Assembly (NCBI GenBank): GCA_900468065.1
Contig: UBTA01000007.1
Coordinates: 1 to 64,000 of the forward strand
Length of the DNA: 64,000 nucleotides
From: Hyphomicrobiales bacterium
Lineage (GTDB): Bacteria > Pseudomonadota > Alphaproteobacteria > Rhizobiales > Rhizobiaceae
Reading direction: 5' to 3'
In this document: piece by piece, positions 31,904 to 41,054 of the stretch
How the letters are laid out: each line of letters begins with the position of its first letter
How positions within the stretch are numbered: the stretch's first letter is position 1
The notes under the pieces: generated by a model
What the model saw: only the letters and a program-made list of their open reading frames with translations
What the model was told of the DNA's origin: nothing
Databases searched by the model: none
Position numbers and translations under genes: made by a program

Positions 31904-32947
31904 TCAGCATTCACTCTTGAAATCGCGCATCAGGTTGCGCATCAGGATCAGCGGTACTTTGTCGAAGACACTCTCAAGCGCATCGGTGACACAAGCACCT
32001 GACGCCAGCTGGTCTTTCAGCCGCTGTTTCTTCTCATCGTCCAGAAAGCCGACGCCGCGCGTCGTGCCGATGATAGTGTCCACCATCAGCCGGTCACGCG
32101 GCACCAGTCCTGCACCCGGGCCAGTCTGGCCAGTTTCTGATACCGGCTTATCGATAACGGCTTTATTGGATTGCGTTTCCGGTGCAATTCTGGCAGCGGC
32201 TTGAGCCTGATCCTCAAGCTGCTTCTGCAGCGCCTCCACTTTCCGGCGCTCCTCGCCGAGGCTTTGCTCCAGCGTCTTGATCTGCACATCGCGCGCCAGA
32301 TCGAGCACAGACTTGAAGGTCGGAGGCTCTTTCCCGGCCTCCGTTACTTTCTGCTCCAGCGCTTTTTGCGCGGCAACAGCATCGGCCGTTGCCCGCTCGA
32401 GGGCCGCCTTCAAGCTGGTTACCTGCTTGTTCAGGGTAAGCTTTTCAGCGCCAAGATTTTGCGCCTGTGTCCGGGCATCGGCAAAATCGGTCTTGGCTGT
32501 GCTCAGCTGATCGTTCAGCCCGGCAATCGTTGCCGTAAAATCATCGACGGCCGATTTCGCCGCGGTCTTTTCGCTCGAAAGCAGCTTTTCCAGCGCAGAA
32601 ATATCGGCGTCGCGCTTGTCCAGCAGCCGGGTGAGCTTCGGAACCTCATTCAGCTTCAGCTCGGCATAGTCTTTTTCCAGTTCCTCGGCCCAGTTCCCGG
32701 AATTCTTTTTGAATTTGACGAGATCGCTGTTCGCCGTGTCTTTCTCTGCCGTGACCTTGGCAAGTTCGGCGGTCAGCGAAGTCGTTCCGGCCTTCAGTGC
32801 GGCAATTTCCGTCTGCATTGCCTGCCGGGCAAACCAGAAATAGCCGCCCGCGCCAATCAGCGCCAGGCAGAGCACAGCCGGCAGCAGGAGGCCGGACGAG
32901 CTACGGCCGCGCGTCACCTGATGGTCCCTACCCCACTGATTGCTCAT
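31904..32947 (-). CDS. Membrane-anchored coiled-coil protein, hypothetical
   Basis: A 347-residue protein starting MSNQWGRDHQVTRGRSS. One N-terminal membrane segment (LLLPAVLCLALIGAGGYFWF, about residues 20-39) is followed by about 220 residues of heptad-like, Ala/Lys/Glu/Leu-rich helix (for example AALKAGTTSLTAELAKVTAEKD and SLGEERRKVEALQKQLEDQ), then a small C-terminal domain that has two Cys residues, ending in RDFKSEC. The layout fits an inner-membrane protein projecting a long coiled coil into the periplasm. It is 48 bases upstream of the TAXI binding protein and probably co-transcribed. No family is recognised. Confidence 0.8.
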   Translation of the reverse strand: MSNQWGRDHQVTRGRSSSGLLLPAVLCLALIGAGGYFWFARQAMQTEIAALKAGTTSLTAELAKVTAEKDTANSDLVKFKKNSGNWAEELEKDYAELKLNEVPKLTRLLDKRDADISALEKLLSSEKTAAKSAVDDFTATIAGLNDQLSTAKTDFADARTQAQNLGAEKLTLNKQVTSLKAALERATADAVAAQKALEQKVTEAGKEPPTFKSVLDLARDVQIKTLEQSLGEERRKVEALQKQLEDQAQAAARIAPETQSNKAVIDKPVSETGQTGPGAGLVPRDRLMVDTIIGTTRGVGFLDDEKKQRLKDQLASGACVTDALESVFDKVPLILMRNLMRDFKSEC

Positions 32948-33131
32948 GCAATATCCGCCATCGAAGAACTCCTCATATGTGAGGTACGACGATTTTCCCG
33001 GAGAGGCAAGCAACGGCGTACGGCGACGCTGCCTCCGTCGATCCGTGACGCTGCGCGCCCATGTCCTGCCTGAGTTTCGCTATTGATGTTTGAGGAAAAA
33101 CCACCACATACTACAGCGAAAGGAACCTAAC

Positions 33132-33464
33132 ATGATGAAACAAAGAGACGCAAAATTTCAGATTGGACAGGTTGTTCGCCATCGCGTGTTTCCATTCCGC
33201 GGCGTTATATTCGACGTCGATCCGGAATATGCCAACACCGAGGAATGGTGGAATTCAATTCCCGCTGAAGTCCGCCCGACCAGGGACCAGCCGTTTTACC
33301 ATCTTCTCGCCGAGAATGAGGAGACGGAATACGTGGCCTATGTCTCCGAACAGAATCTCATTTCGGATGAGAGCGGAAAGCCGGTGCGTCACTCGCAGGT
33401 GAACGCATTCTTCGATCCGGAGACCGTCGGGCAGTACAAACCGAAAGCGGTTGTCCAGCACTGA
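33132..33464 (+). CDS. hspQ: Heat shock protein HspQ
   Basis: A 110-residue small protein of the HspQ/YccV family, a hemimethylated DNA-binding-like fold that in enterobacteria stimulates Lon and helps degrade DnaA. The family pattern is clear: KFQIGQVVRHRVFPFRGVIFDVDPE, EEWWNSIP, FYHLLAENEE and YVSEQNLISD. An AAAGGAAC ribosome site lies upstream of the ATG at 33132; the frame extends to 33090 without support. Followed by a strong terminator shared with the next convergent gene. Confidence 0.94.
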   Translation: MMKQRDAKFQIGQVVRHRVFPFRGVIFDVDPEYANTEEWWNSIPAEVRPTRDQPFYHLLAENEETEYVAYVSEQNLISDESGKPVRHSQVNAFFDPETVGQYKPKAVVQH

Positions 33465-33499
33465 GACTAGCCATTGATGATGGCTTTGGCGTTAAACGC

Positions 33500-33534
33500 A
33501 AAAAGCCGCCGCGAGATGATCGCGGCGGCTTTTT
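33500..33534. terminator. Bidirectional terminator between hspQ and the IalB-family gene
   Basis: A 15-bp stem, AAAAAGCCGCCGCGA pairing with TCGCGGCGGCTTTTT, flanked by A and T runs; loop GATGA. It is 36 bases after hspQ and 18 bases after the opposing gene. Confidence 0.9.
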
Positions 33535-33551
33535 GTTGATGAAACAGGCAA

Positions 33552-34187
33552 TCAGTTCGCCTTGGCAGCCTTCTGGGCTTCTTCAAGCTTCTTGCGCGCG
33601 TCTTCGGCTTTCTTCTGCATTTCTTCCTGCAGCAGGCGCTGGCGCTCTTCGAGCTTGGACTGTTCGATCGGCTCGCCGTCGAAGACGCCGGTGAAGCCGC
33701 CGAGCGAAATCTTGATCGGGTTCGGCGCGCGCTGGAAGTTGACCGACGTGAAGACCACTTCGCCGCCCTTCTTCAGGGTGGCGAGAACAGCATCGCTGAG
33801 CGGCACTTCGGCAACGCACTTGTCCGGCATGCAGATGGCGTAGTCGAGCTTGGCGCCCTTGCCACCGTCGATCTGCATCTGGATGCCCGGCGGAATGAGG
33901 CGTGCCGACGGAACCGAAACCTGCAGAACCTTGCGGTTGACCTTGCCCTGGACGCTGATCAGGCCAACTGCGGTGATCAGCTGACCGTTGCTGGCCGTCA
34001 ACAGGTTCTGCACGATGCAGACATCGTTGTCTTCCTGCTTGGTGCAGACCTTGAACCAGCCCTGGGGCGGACGGCCGGCGCCAGCCGCCTGCTGCGCAAA
34101 AGACGCGGCCGGCATCGCGGCAACAGCAACTGCGCCGGCGAATGCCGACAAAGCAGCCTTTTTGGTGAAGTTCGACTTGAAGATCAT
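33552..34187 (-). CDS. Invasion-associated locus B (IalB) family protein
   Basis: Exported protein of 211 residues with signal peptide (KKAALSAFAGAVAVAAMPAASFAQ). The mature domain matches the IalB family, which is named after a Bartonella protein that aids entry to red cells but is widespread in free-living rhizobia: RPPQGWFKVCTKQED, CIVQNLLTA, PPGIQMQIDGGK, LDYAICMPDKCVAEVPLSD and the four conserved cysteines. The last 45 residues form a charged helix (EERQRLLQEEMQKKAEDARKK), which looks like a coiled coil added to the normal domain. Function in a plant-associated species is unknown. Confidence 0.9.
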   Translation of the reverse strand: MIFKSNFTKKAALSAFAGAVAVAAMPAASFAQQAAGAGRPPQGWFKVCTKQEDNDVCIVQNLLTASNGQLITAVGLISVQGKVNRKVLQVSVPSARLIPPGIQMQIDGGKGAKLDYAICMPDKCVAEVPLSDAVLATLKKGGEVVFTSVNFQRAPNPIKISLGGFTGVFDGEPIEQSKLEERQRLLQEEMQKKAEDARKKLEEAQKAAKAN

Positions 34188-34470
34188 AATGATACCCGTC
34201 TCCTGAATTCCGGTGTCTGAGCAGTCTAAAGACGCTCGTGATCAATGGTCAGCTGCCCGCTCTCCTGTTGGGCAAATGAGGCAATTGCATGACCCTCGTC
34301 TCCGGGAACACCTGTTACAGGGAGCGGCGACGGATATCCAGCCTCCCCGCCACTTTTTTGCGTTCCGTTCTTGGGCAGGCATTGGCTTTTAAAGTATCGG
34401 TTGGTTGGAAATGCTGGTCAACGTGTTAATTTGCCGTGATTCACGAGACGACGACAGCAGGAGGCGGGCA

Positions 34471-36285
34471 TTGCGCGCATTGTTTTTGGGTTTGATTTCG
34501 GTGCTGGCCACGCTTGGCACCGGTGTAACTGCACAGGCAGAGCCGGTTCACGGCATCGCCATGCACGGCCAACCCGCCCTGCCCGCCAATTTCAAATACT
34601 TCCCCTACGTCAAGCCGGACGTCAAGAAGGGCGGCCGCGTCTCCTATGGTGTGGTCGGCACGTTTGACAGTCTCAACCCGTTCATCCTGAAGAGCATGCG
34701 CACCACGGCGCGTGGCATGCTCGATCCGGAATATGGCAATCTTGTCTATGATTCGCTGATGCAGCGCTCGCGTGACGAAGCCTTTTCGCTCTATGGCCTG
34801 CTGGCCGAGACGGTAGAGTGGGATGATGATCGCACCTTCATCCAGTTCAACCTCAATCCGAAGGCGAAGTGGGCCGATGGCCAGCCGGTGACGCCGGAGG
34901 ATGTGATTTTCACGTTCGAACTGTTTCGGGACAAGGGCCGCGTTCCGTTCAGCACGCGGCTGGCAAAGGTCGACAAGGTCGAGAAGATCGGCGACCGGAG
35001 TGTCCGTTTCACCTTCAATGATCAGGCCGACCGCGAGTTCCCGCTTTTGCTCGCCATGACGCCGATCCTGCCGAAACACGCGACCGATGTGGCGACATTC
35101 GATCAGACATCACTCAAATTCCCGCTCGGCTCGGGGCCCTATCGCGTTACCGAGGTCAGGCCGGGAGAACGGATCGTTTACAAGCGCAATCCCGAGTATT
35201 GGGCAAAGGATTTGCCGACAAAAATTGGTTTCGACAACTACGACGAGATTTCCGTTGAATATTTCCTGCAGGACAATTCCCTGTTCGAAGCCTTCAAGAA
35301 GGGCGAGATCGATATCTATCCGGAAGGCAGCCCGACGAAATGGTCGCGCAGCTACAATTTCCCGGCCGTTCAGTCCGGCAAGGTGATCAAGGAGACGTTC
35401 ACGCCGAAGACACCTTCGGGCATGCTCGGTTTCGTCTTCAACACGCGCCGGCCGATGTTCGAGAACCCAAAACTGCGCCAGGGGCTGGCGCTGGTCTTTG
35501 ATTTCGAATGGGCAAACAAGAACCTGTTCGACAATGCCTATACCCGCACGCAAAGCTTCTGGCAGAATTCGGGTCTTTCCTACCTCGGCGTAGCTGCCGA
35601 TAACCGGGAGCTTGGAATACTCGGCGACATCAAGAACCGCATCAATCCGTCGGTTCTCGACGGAAGCTACCGCCTGCCCGTGACCGATGCCTCGGGGCGC
35701 GACCGCAACGTGCTGCGCGAAGCCGTGACGCTGCTGCGTGAAGCCGGTTACGGCATCAAGGACGGCAAGATGCTCAACGCCAACGGCACGCCGCTCGCCT
35801 TCGAGATCATGACCCAGAACGAAGGCCAGGAAAAACTGGCGCTGACCTATCAGCGCTCGCTGGCGGCACTCGGGATTGCCGCATCCGTGCGCACGGTCGA
35901 TGATTCGCAATACCAGCAGCGCACCCAGTCATTCGATTACGACATCATCATGAAATCGTTCCCGTCCTCGCTTTCACCGGGTATCGAGCAGATTACCTAT
36001 TGGGGATCGCAATCGCGCGATCAACAAGGCAGCTCGAATTTTGCCGGTGTCGCCGACAAGGATGTCGATACGCTTGTCGATCACATCCTGCGCGCCGTCA
36101 GTGTCGAAGACTTTACGGCAGCCGTGCGGGCGCACGATCGCCTGCTGGTCTCCAATTTCTATCTCGTGCCGCTCTACCATGTCGGCTCACAATGGGTCGC
36201 CCGTGAAAAGCGCATTGGCCGCCCGAGTGTCGTGCCACTCTATGGCTACCAGTTGCCGGTATGGTTCGACGAAACTGTGCAGTGA
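34471..36285 (+). CDS. Extracellular solute-binding protein, family 5 (oligopeptide/YejA type)
   Basis: Periplasmic binding protein for an ABC importer of peptides or peptide-like compounds. The 604-residue product shows a signal peptide and then GIAMHGQPALPANFKYFPYV, VKKGGRVSYGVVGTFDSLNPF, the WADGQPVTPEDVIFTFE signature and RQGLALVFDFEWANKNLF. It is like the YejA branch. I chose the TTG at 34471 because AGGAGG lies six bases upstream and the resulting N-terminus is a standard signal peptide; the open frame extends to a TTG at 34405. No permease or ATPase gene is adjacent, so it is an orphan in this window. Confidence 0.9.
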   Translation: MRALFLGLISVLATLGTGVTAQAEPVHGIAMHGQPALPANFKYFPYVKPDVKKGGRVSYGVVGTFDSLNPFILKSMRTTARGMLDPEYGNLVYDSLMQRSRDEAFSLYGLLAETVEWDDDRTFIQFNLNPKAKWADGQPVTPEDVIFTFELFRDKGRVPFSTRLAKVDKVEKIGDRSVRFTFNDQADREFPLLLAMTPILPKHATDVATFDQTSLKFPLGSGPYRVTEVRPGERIVYKRNPEYWAKDLPTKIGFDNYDEISVEYFLQDNSLFEAFKKGEIDIYPEGSPTKWSRSYNFPAVQSGKVIKETFTPKTPSGMLGFVFNTRRPMFENPKLRQGLALVFDFEWANKNLFDNAYTRTQSFWQNSGLSYLGVAADNRELGILGDIKNRINPSVLDGSYRLPVTDASGRDRNVLREAVTLLREAGYGIKDGKMLNANGTPLAFEIMTQNEGQEKLALTYQRSLAALGIAASVRTVDDSQYQQRTQSFDYDIIMKSFPSSLSPGIEQITYWGSQSRDQQGSSNFAGVADKDVDTLVDHILRAVSVEDFTAAVRAHDRLLVSNFYLVPLYHVGSQWVAREKRIGRPSVVPLYGYQLPVWFDETVQ

Positions 36286-36385
36286 TGCGGAATGGATGGC
36301 GGTATACTTTTGGTAACGCATTGAAAGCGCAAACCGGGACGCCTATGTCGCTGATCAACGATTTTCAGCGCGAGGAGTAAGCGCC

Positions 36386-37050
36386 ATGAACCATGTCAAT
36401 ATCGATGTCGTCTCGGACGTCGTCTGCCCCTGGTGCTATATCGGCAAGGCGAGGCTCGATCAGGCGATCGCCAATGTCGCGGCCGATATCCTCGTCACCG
36501 TTAACTGGCGGCCGTATCAGCTCAATCCGGACCTGCCGCCGGAGGGCGTCGATCACAAGGCCCATCTCGCTGCCAAGCTCGGCGGCCAGGCGGCGGTGGA
36601 TCGTGCGCATGAGATGCTGGCTGGCCTTGGCGAGCAGGACGGCATTACGTTTGATTTCGATGCCGTCAAGATCAGTCCCAATACACTTGATGCGCATCGG
36701 TTGATCCGTTGGGCCCTGACCGAAGGCGGAGATACGCAGAGCGAGGTCGCCACCTTGCTTTTCAAGGCGAATTTCGAAGAGGGCCGCAATATCGGCGATC
36801 ACGCGGTGCTGCTGGACATTGCGGCCGAGGCCGGTCTTGACCGCACGGTCATTGCAGCACTGCTTGCTTCTGATGCAGACAAAGACGCGGTTTCGAAGAA
36901 ATAGACATGGCACGCGGCATGGGCGTCACAGGTGTTCCCTGCTTCATCGTCGACAGCAAATATGCCGTCATGGGCGCCCAGTCGGTCGAGGTGCTGGAGG
37001 ATGCCCTGCGCGATATCGCCAAGATGAAGGATACCTCGCAGATCAATTGA
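36386..37050 (+). pseudogene. DsbA family oxidoreductase (FrnE-like), interrupted by a one-base frameshift
   Basis: The first frame (36386-36904) starts MNHVNIDVVSDVVCPWCYIGKARL, containing the CPWC redox pair, and runs into SDADKDAVSKK and a stop. Immediately afterwards, in the frame shifted by minus one, the normal C-terminus continues: DMARGMGVTGVPCFIVDSKYAV, with the cis-Pro loop VPC, ending at 37050. Adding one base in the run AAGAAATAG near 36896-36901 would restore a protein of about 221 residues, the usual size for this family of cytoplasmic DsbA-like oxidoreductases. It is either a true pseudogene or a sequencing error in a short A-rich run. It is followed by an intrinsic terminator. 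Confidence 0.85.
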
Positions 37051-37073
37051 CCCGGCGTTATCCGGTTTCAGCA

Positions 37074-37106
37074 AGCCGCGCAAAACATCCCGCGCGGCTT
37101 TTTTTT
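37074..37106 (+). terminator. Intrinsic terminator after the dsbA-like gene
   Basis: AGCCGCGC (37074-37081) pairs with GCGCGGCT (37092-37099), followed by a run of seven Ts. Confidence 0.85.
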
Positions 37107-37115
37107 CGTGGACCT

Positions 37116-40100
37116 TCAGGTCTTCGCCAGCCCGGCGAGCTGCGTCATCACCACCGCAGCACCCGCCAGCCGCTTTTCCGGTGTCGGGAAATCGCGCTGG
37201 AAGAAGATGCTGTGATCCGGGCGGATCTTGGCCATGATGCCCTGCTTGGCGATATAACCGACCAACGCGCCCGGATTGGGGAATTCGCGGTTGCGGAACT
37301 GCACCACGACGCCCTTCGGGCCCGCATCGAGCTTTTCGACATTGGCGGTGCGGCAGAGCGACTTGATATAGACGATCTTTAACAGGTGCTGGACCTCGAG
37401 CGGCAGTGGGCCGAAGCGGTCGATCAGCTCGGCGCCGAAGGCGTCGATATCACCCAGCTCGGTGATCTCGCCCAAGCGACGGTAGAGGCCGAGGCGCAGG
37501 TGCAGGTCCGGAACATAATCGTCCGGGATCATCACCGGGGTACCGACGGAAATCTGCGGCGACCAGCCGCTATCAGCGATCTCCTCGTCCCCCTTGAGCT
37601 CGGCAACCGCCTCTTCCAGCATCTGCTGGTAAAGTTCGAAACCGACCTCCTTGATATGACCCGACTGCTCGTCACCGAGCAGATTACCGGCGCCACGGAT
37701 ATCGAGGTCGTGGCTTGCCAGCTGGAAACCGGCGCCCAGCGTGTCGAGCGACTGCAGCACCTTGAGGCGCCGTTCAGCCATGCCGGTCAGCGTCCGGTTG
37801 ACCGGCAGCGTGAACAGGGCAAAAGCGCGAACCTTGGAACGGCCGACACGGCCTCTGAGCTGGTAGAGCTGCGCCAAACCGAACATGTCGGCACGGTGAA
37901 CGATCAGCGTGTTGGCCGTCGGCACATCAAGACCGGATTCGACGATCGTCGTCGATAGCAGAACATCATAGCGGCCCTCGTAGAAGGCGTTCATGATGTC
38001 TTCGAGTTCTGTCGCCGGCATCTGACCGTGGGCGACGGCAACCTTCAGTTCCGGCACATCGGATCTGAGGAAATCATGGATTTCCGACAGGTCAGCCAGA
38101 CGTGGGCAGACATAGAAACTCTGGCCGCCACGATAGTGCTCGCGCATCAAGGTTTCGCGGATGACAAGTGCGTCGAACGGCGAAATGAACGTGCGCACCG
38201 CCATGCGATCGACCGGCGCCGTGGTGATCAGCGACAGTTCGCGAACACCCGTCAGCGCCAATTGCAGCGTGCGCGGGATCGGCGTTGCCGACAGCGTCAG
38301 GACGTGCACGTCGGATTTCAGCTCTTTCAGCCGCTCCTTGTGCTTGACGCCGAAATGCTGTTCCTCGTCAATGATCAACAGGCCGAGATTGGCAAAATTG
38401 ATCGACGTGCCGAGCAGCGCATGTGTCCCGACGACGATATCGGTCTTGCCCTCGGCGACTTCCTTCTTGGTCAGTGCCAGTTCCTTGGAGCCGACCAGAC
38501 GCGACGCCTGGGCAATGCGCACAGGTAGACCGCGAAAGCGCTCTGTGAACGACTTGAAATGCTGGCGGGCGAGCAGCGTGGTGGGCACGACAACGGCCAC
38601 CTGGACGCCGTTCATGGCGGCGATGAAGGCGGCGCGCAGGGCCACCTCGGTCTTGCCGAAACCGACGTCGCCGCAAACGAGCCGGTCCATCGGACGACCG
38701 GCACCGAGATCATCGCGAACGGCCTCGATCGAGGTCATCTGGTCTTCGGTCTCGTCATAGGGGAAACGTGCCGCGAACTCGTCGTAGAGCCCTTCCGGCG
38801 TCGTCAGCACCGGCGCATGACGTGTCAGGCGCTCTGCGGCGATGCGGATTAGACCGCCGGCCATATCCAGCAGGCGCTTCTTCAGCTTGGCCTTGCGCGC
38901 CTGCCAGGCGACGCCGCCGAGCTTGTCGAGAACGGCATCGCTGCCCTCGGAGCCGTAGCGCGACAGAAGTTCGATGTTTTCGACCGGCAGGAACAGCTTT
39001 GCCTCGTCGGCATAAACCAGCTCGAGGCAGGCATGTGGCGCGCCGGCGGCCTCGATGGTGCGCAACCCGATGAACCGGCCGATACCATGCTCTGCGTGGA
39101 CGACAATGCTGCCTTCGTCGAGACCAGCGACTTCGGCGATGAAATCGGCACCGCGCTTGCGGCGCTTCGAACGCCGCACCATGCGGTCGCCGAGAATGTC
39201 CTGCTCGCCGATGACGACGAGATTGCCGGTTTCAAAGCCGCTTTCGAGGCTGAGAACGGCGGAGGCCGCCTCCCCGGATTTCAGGCTATTGAGCTCCGAC
39301 ATCGCCTTGATCGGCTTGATATTGGCAAGGCCGTGTTCGACCAGCACCTGAAGCAGGCGATCAAGCGATCCCTCCGACCACGCGGAGATCAGCACCTTAG
39401 CGCCCTTGGCGCGGCGGTCGGCAATATATTTGACGGCCAAATCGAAGACGTTGACGCGTTCGGCGTCGCTGGTCGTTTCCGTCGCGTTTTTCGCCCAGCG
39501 CACACCGAGACGTGCATCGACGGTGATGACCTGGCGCGCTTCGCCCTCGTGTTCGCTGAACGGCGAGAGGCGCACGGCATTGCGCGACACCAGAGCCGCA
39601 TTGAACGCTTCGACGCTGAGATACAGCATCTCCGGCGGCACCGGCTTGTAGGGCGTGCCCTGCGAAATCTGTGATTTGCCCGGCGAGACCGACGACTGGC
39701 GGGCCTCGTAATAATCCTGAACCAGTTTTGAGCGCTCGGCCGCTGCTTCACGAACCACATGGTCGGTGACAATATGGAAGCCGGCGAGATAGTCGAACAC
39801 CGTATCGAGTGTGTCGTAGAACAGCGGCAGCCAGTGCTCCATGCCGGCATAACGCCGGCCTTCGGAGACCGCCAGATAAAGCGCATCGTCGCGGGTCGCC
39901 GCACCGAACATCGACAGATATTGCGTGCGAAAATGGCTGATCGTTTCGGGCGTCAACGACACTTCGCTCATCGGGTTGAGATCGAGCGAGCGCGCCTGTC
40001 CGGTGGTGCGCTGGCTGGCCGGATCGAACGACCGGATGCTTTCGAGCGTATCGCCGAAGAAATCCAGGCGGACGGGTTCCTCGCTGCCGGGAACGAAAAC

Positions 40101-40622
40101 ATCGAGAATGCCGCCGCGCACCGCATATTCGCCGACTTCACGCACGGTTGCGACGCGTTCGAAGCCGTTGCGTCCCAGGCGCGCCGCGATATCGTCCATC
40201 CGGATATTGGTGCCAGGGCGGGCCGAAAACGCCAGGCTTTCAATGATATCCTGCGGCGCCATCTTCTGCAGGGCGGCATTGACGGTGACGAGCACGATGG
40301 CCGGATGCGGCTTTTTCGCGTGTGCGATCAGGCCGCTCAGCGTTGCCAGGCGGCGGGCCGATGTATCGGCACTGGGCGAGACCCGGTCATAGGGCAGGCA
40401 ATCCCAGCCCGGCAGGGTCAGCACGGGAATATCCGGTGCCGCAAACCCCAGCATCTGCTCGACATCGGCGATACGCTGGCCATCCGAGAGAATATAGGCA
40501 ACTGGGCCGTTGGCGCGGGCAAGCTCGGCAAGGATCAGCGGCTCGACCCCGGCTGGGACCGGACCGATGGTCAACTCGCGGGTGGCGCGCGCAACTTTCT
40601 TGGGATCAAAACCGGCAATCAT
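37116..40622 (-). CDS. mfd: Transcription-repair coupling factor
   Basis: A 1168-residue DNA translocase that removes stalled RNA polymerase and recruits UvrA. Order of domains: UvrB-like N-terminus (LPGWDCLPYDRVSP, then PGTNIRMDDIAARL), the CarD-like RNA polymerase-binding region (GLDEGSIVVHAEHGIGRFIGL), and the helicase motor with Walker A GDVGFGKTEVALRAAF, the DEEQ box IIDEEQHFGV, SATPIPRTLQLAL, and VESGLDVPTANTLIVHRAD with GRVGRS; then the TRCF C-terminal domain. It shares a base with the sdhE stop (TGATG), so they are co-translated. Confidence 0.98.
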   Translation of the reverse strand: MIAGFDPKKVARATRELTIGPVPAGVEPLILAELARANGPVAYILSDGQRIADVEQMLGFAAPDIPVLTLPGWDCLPYDRVSPSADTSARRLATLSGLIAHAKKPHPAIVLVTVNAALQKMAPQDIIESLAFSARPGTNIRMDDIAARLGRNGFERVATVREVGEYAVRGGILDVFVPGSEEPVRLDFFGDTLESIRSFDPASQRTTGQARSLDLNPMSEVSLTPETISHFRTQYLSMFGAATRDDALYLAVSEGRRYAGMEHWLPLFYDTLDTVFDYLAGFHIVTDHVVREAAAERSKLVQDYYEARQSSVSPGKSQISQGTPYKPVPPEMLYLSVEAFNAALVSRNAVRLSPFSEHEGEARQVITVDARLGVRWAKNATETTSDAERVNVFDLAVKYIADRRAKGAKVLISAWSEGSLDRLLQVLVEHGLANIKPIKAMSELNSLKSGEAASAVLSLESGFETGNLVVIGEQDILGDRMVRRSKRRKRGADFIAEVAGLDEGSIVVHAEHGIGRFIGLRTIEAAGAPHACLELVYADEAKLFLPVENIELLSRYGSEGSDAVLDKLGGVAWQARKAKLKKRLLDMAGGLIRIAAERLTRHAPVLTTPEGLYDEFAARFPYDETEDQMTSIEAVRDDLGAGRPMDRLVCGDVGFGKTEVALRAAFIAAMNGVQVAVVVPTTLLARQHFKSFTERFRGLPVRIAQASRLVGSKELALTKKEVAEGKTDIVVGTHALLGTSINFANLGLLIIDEEQHFGVKHKERLKELKSDVHVLTLSATPIPRTLQLALTGVRELSLITTAPVDRMAVRTFISPFDALVIRETLMREHYRGGQSFYVCPRLADLSEIHDFLRSDVPELKVAVAHGQMPATELEDIMNAFYEGRYDVLLSTTIVESGLDVPTANTLIVHRADMFGLAQLYQLRGRVGRSKVRAFALFTLPVNRTLTGMAERRLKVLQSLDTLGAGFQLASHDLDIRGAGNLLGDEQSGHIKEVGFELYQQMLEEAVAELKGDEEIADSGWSPQISVGTPVMIPDDYVPDLHLRLGLYRRLGEITELGDIDAFGAELIDRFGPLPLEVQHLLKIVYIKSLCRTANVEKLDAGPKGVVVQFRNREFPNPGALVGYIAKQGIMAKIRPDHSIFFQRDFPTPEKRLAGAAVVMTQLAGLAKT

Positions 40623-40936
40623 CAGGCGTTTTTGTCCTTATGGTCAAACAGCACGTCAAAATCAGGTCGATAGGACACGATCCGATTGAACAAGGGCGTG
40701 CGGTAGCGCTCCGGTACTGGCTGTGATCCGAGCACCCACTTGAGCAGATCGGTGTCTTCTTCACCCATGATCGTTTCGAGCTCGTCGAGATCGGTCTCCG
40801 CCAGATCAGCAAGCTCGTTATCAGCGAACTGTCCGAAAACCAGATCCATCTCACGAACACCACGGTGCCAGGCACGAAAAAGAATCCGTTTGCGGCGCGG
40901 ATCGAGATCGGCGCTTGTGCGGGTGATGCCGGTCAT
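40622..40936 (-). CDS. sdhE: FAD assembly factor SdhE
   Basis: A 104-residue protein of the SdhE/SDH5 family that helps attach FAD to the succinate dehydrogenase flavoprotein. The key motif is in RAWHRGVREMDLVFGQFAD (RGxxExD), followed by the helical segment TDLDELETIMGEEDTDLLKWV. It overlaps mfd by one base. SdhE next to mfd, divergent from recG, is a common rhizobial arrangement; the two functions are unrelated as far as known. Confidence 0.94.
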   Translation of the reverse strand: MTGITRTSADLDPRRKRILFRAWHRGVREMDLVFGQFADNELADLAETDLDELETIMGEEDTDLLKWVLGSQPVPERYRTPLFNRIVSYRPDFDVLFDHKDKNA

Positions 40937-41054
40937 GAGAAGTCCTTCCTGCCGCCGCGTCGCTAAAGGCGGCGTTTCGCTATGGCTCTATAAACGCTGA
41001 AAAGAGTATTGTCAGCCTTGCCAAAGACCTAATCCTCGTTTCAGTCTGCCCCGC

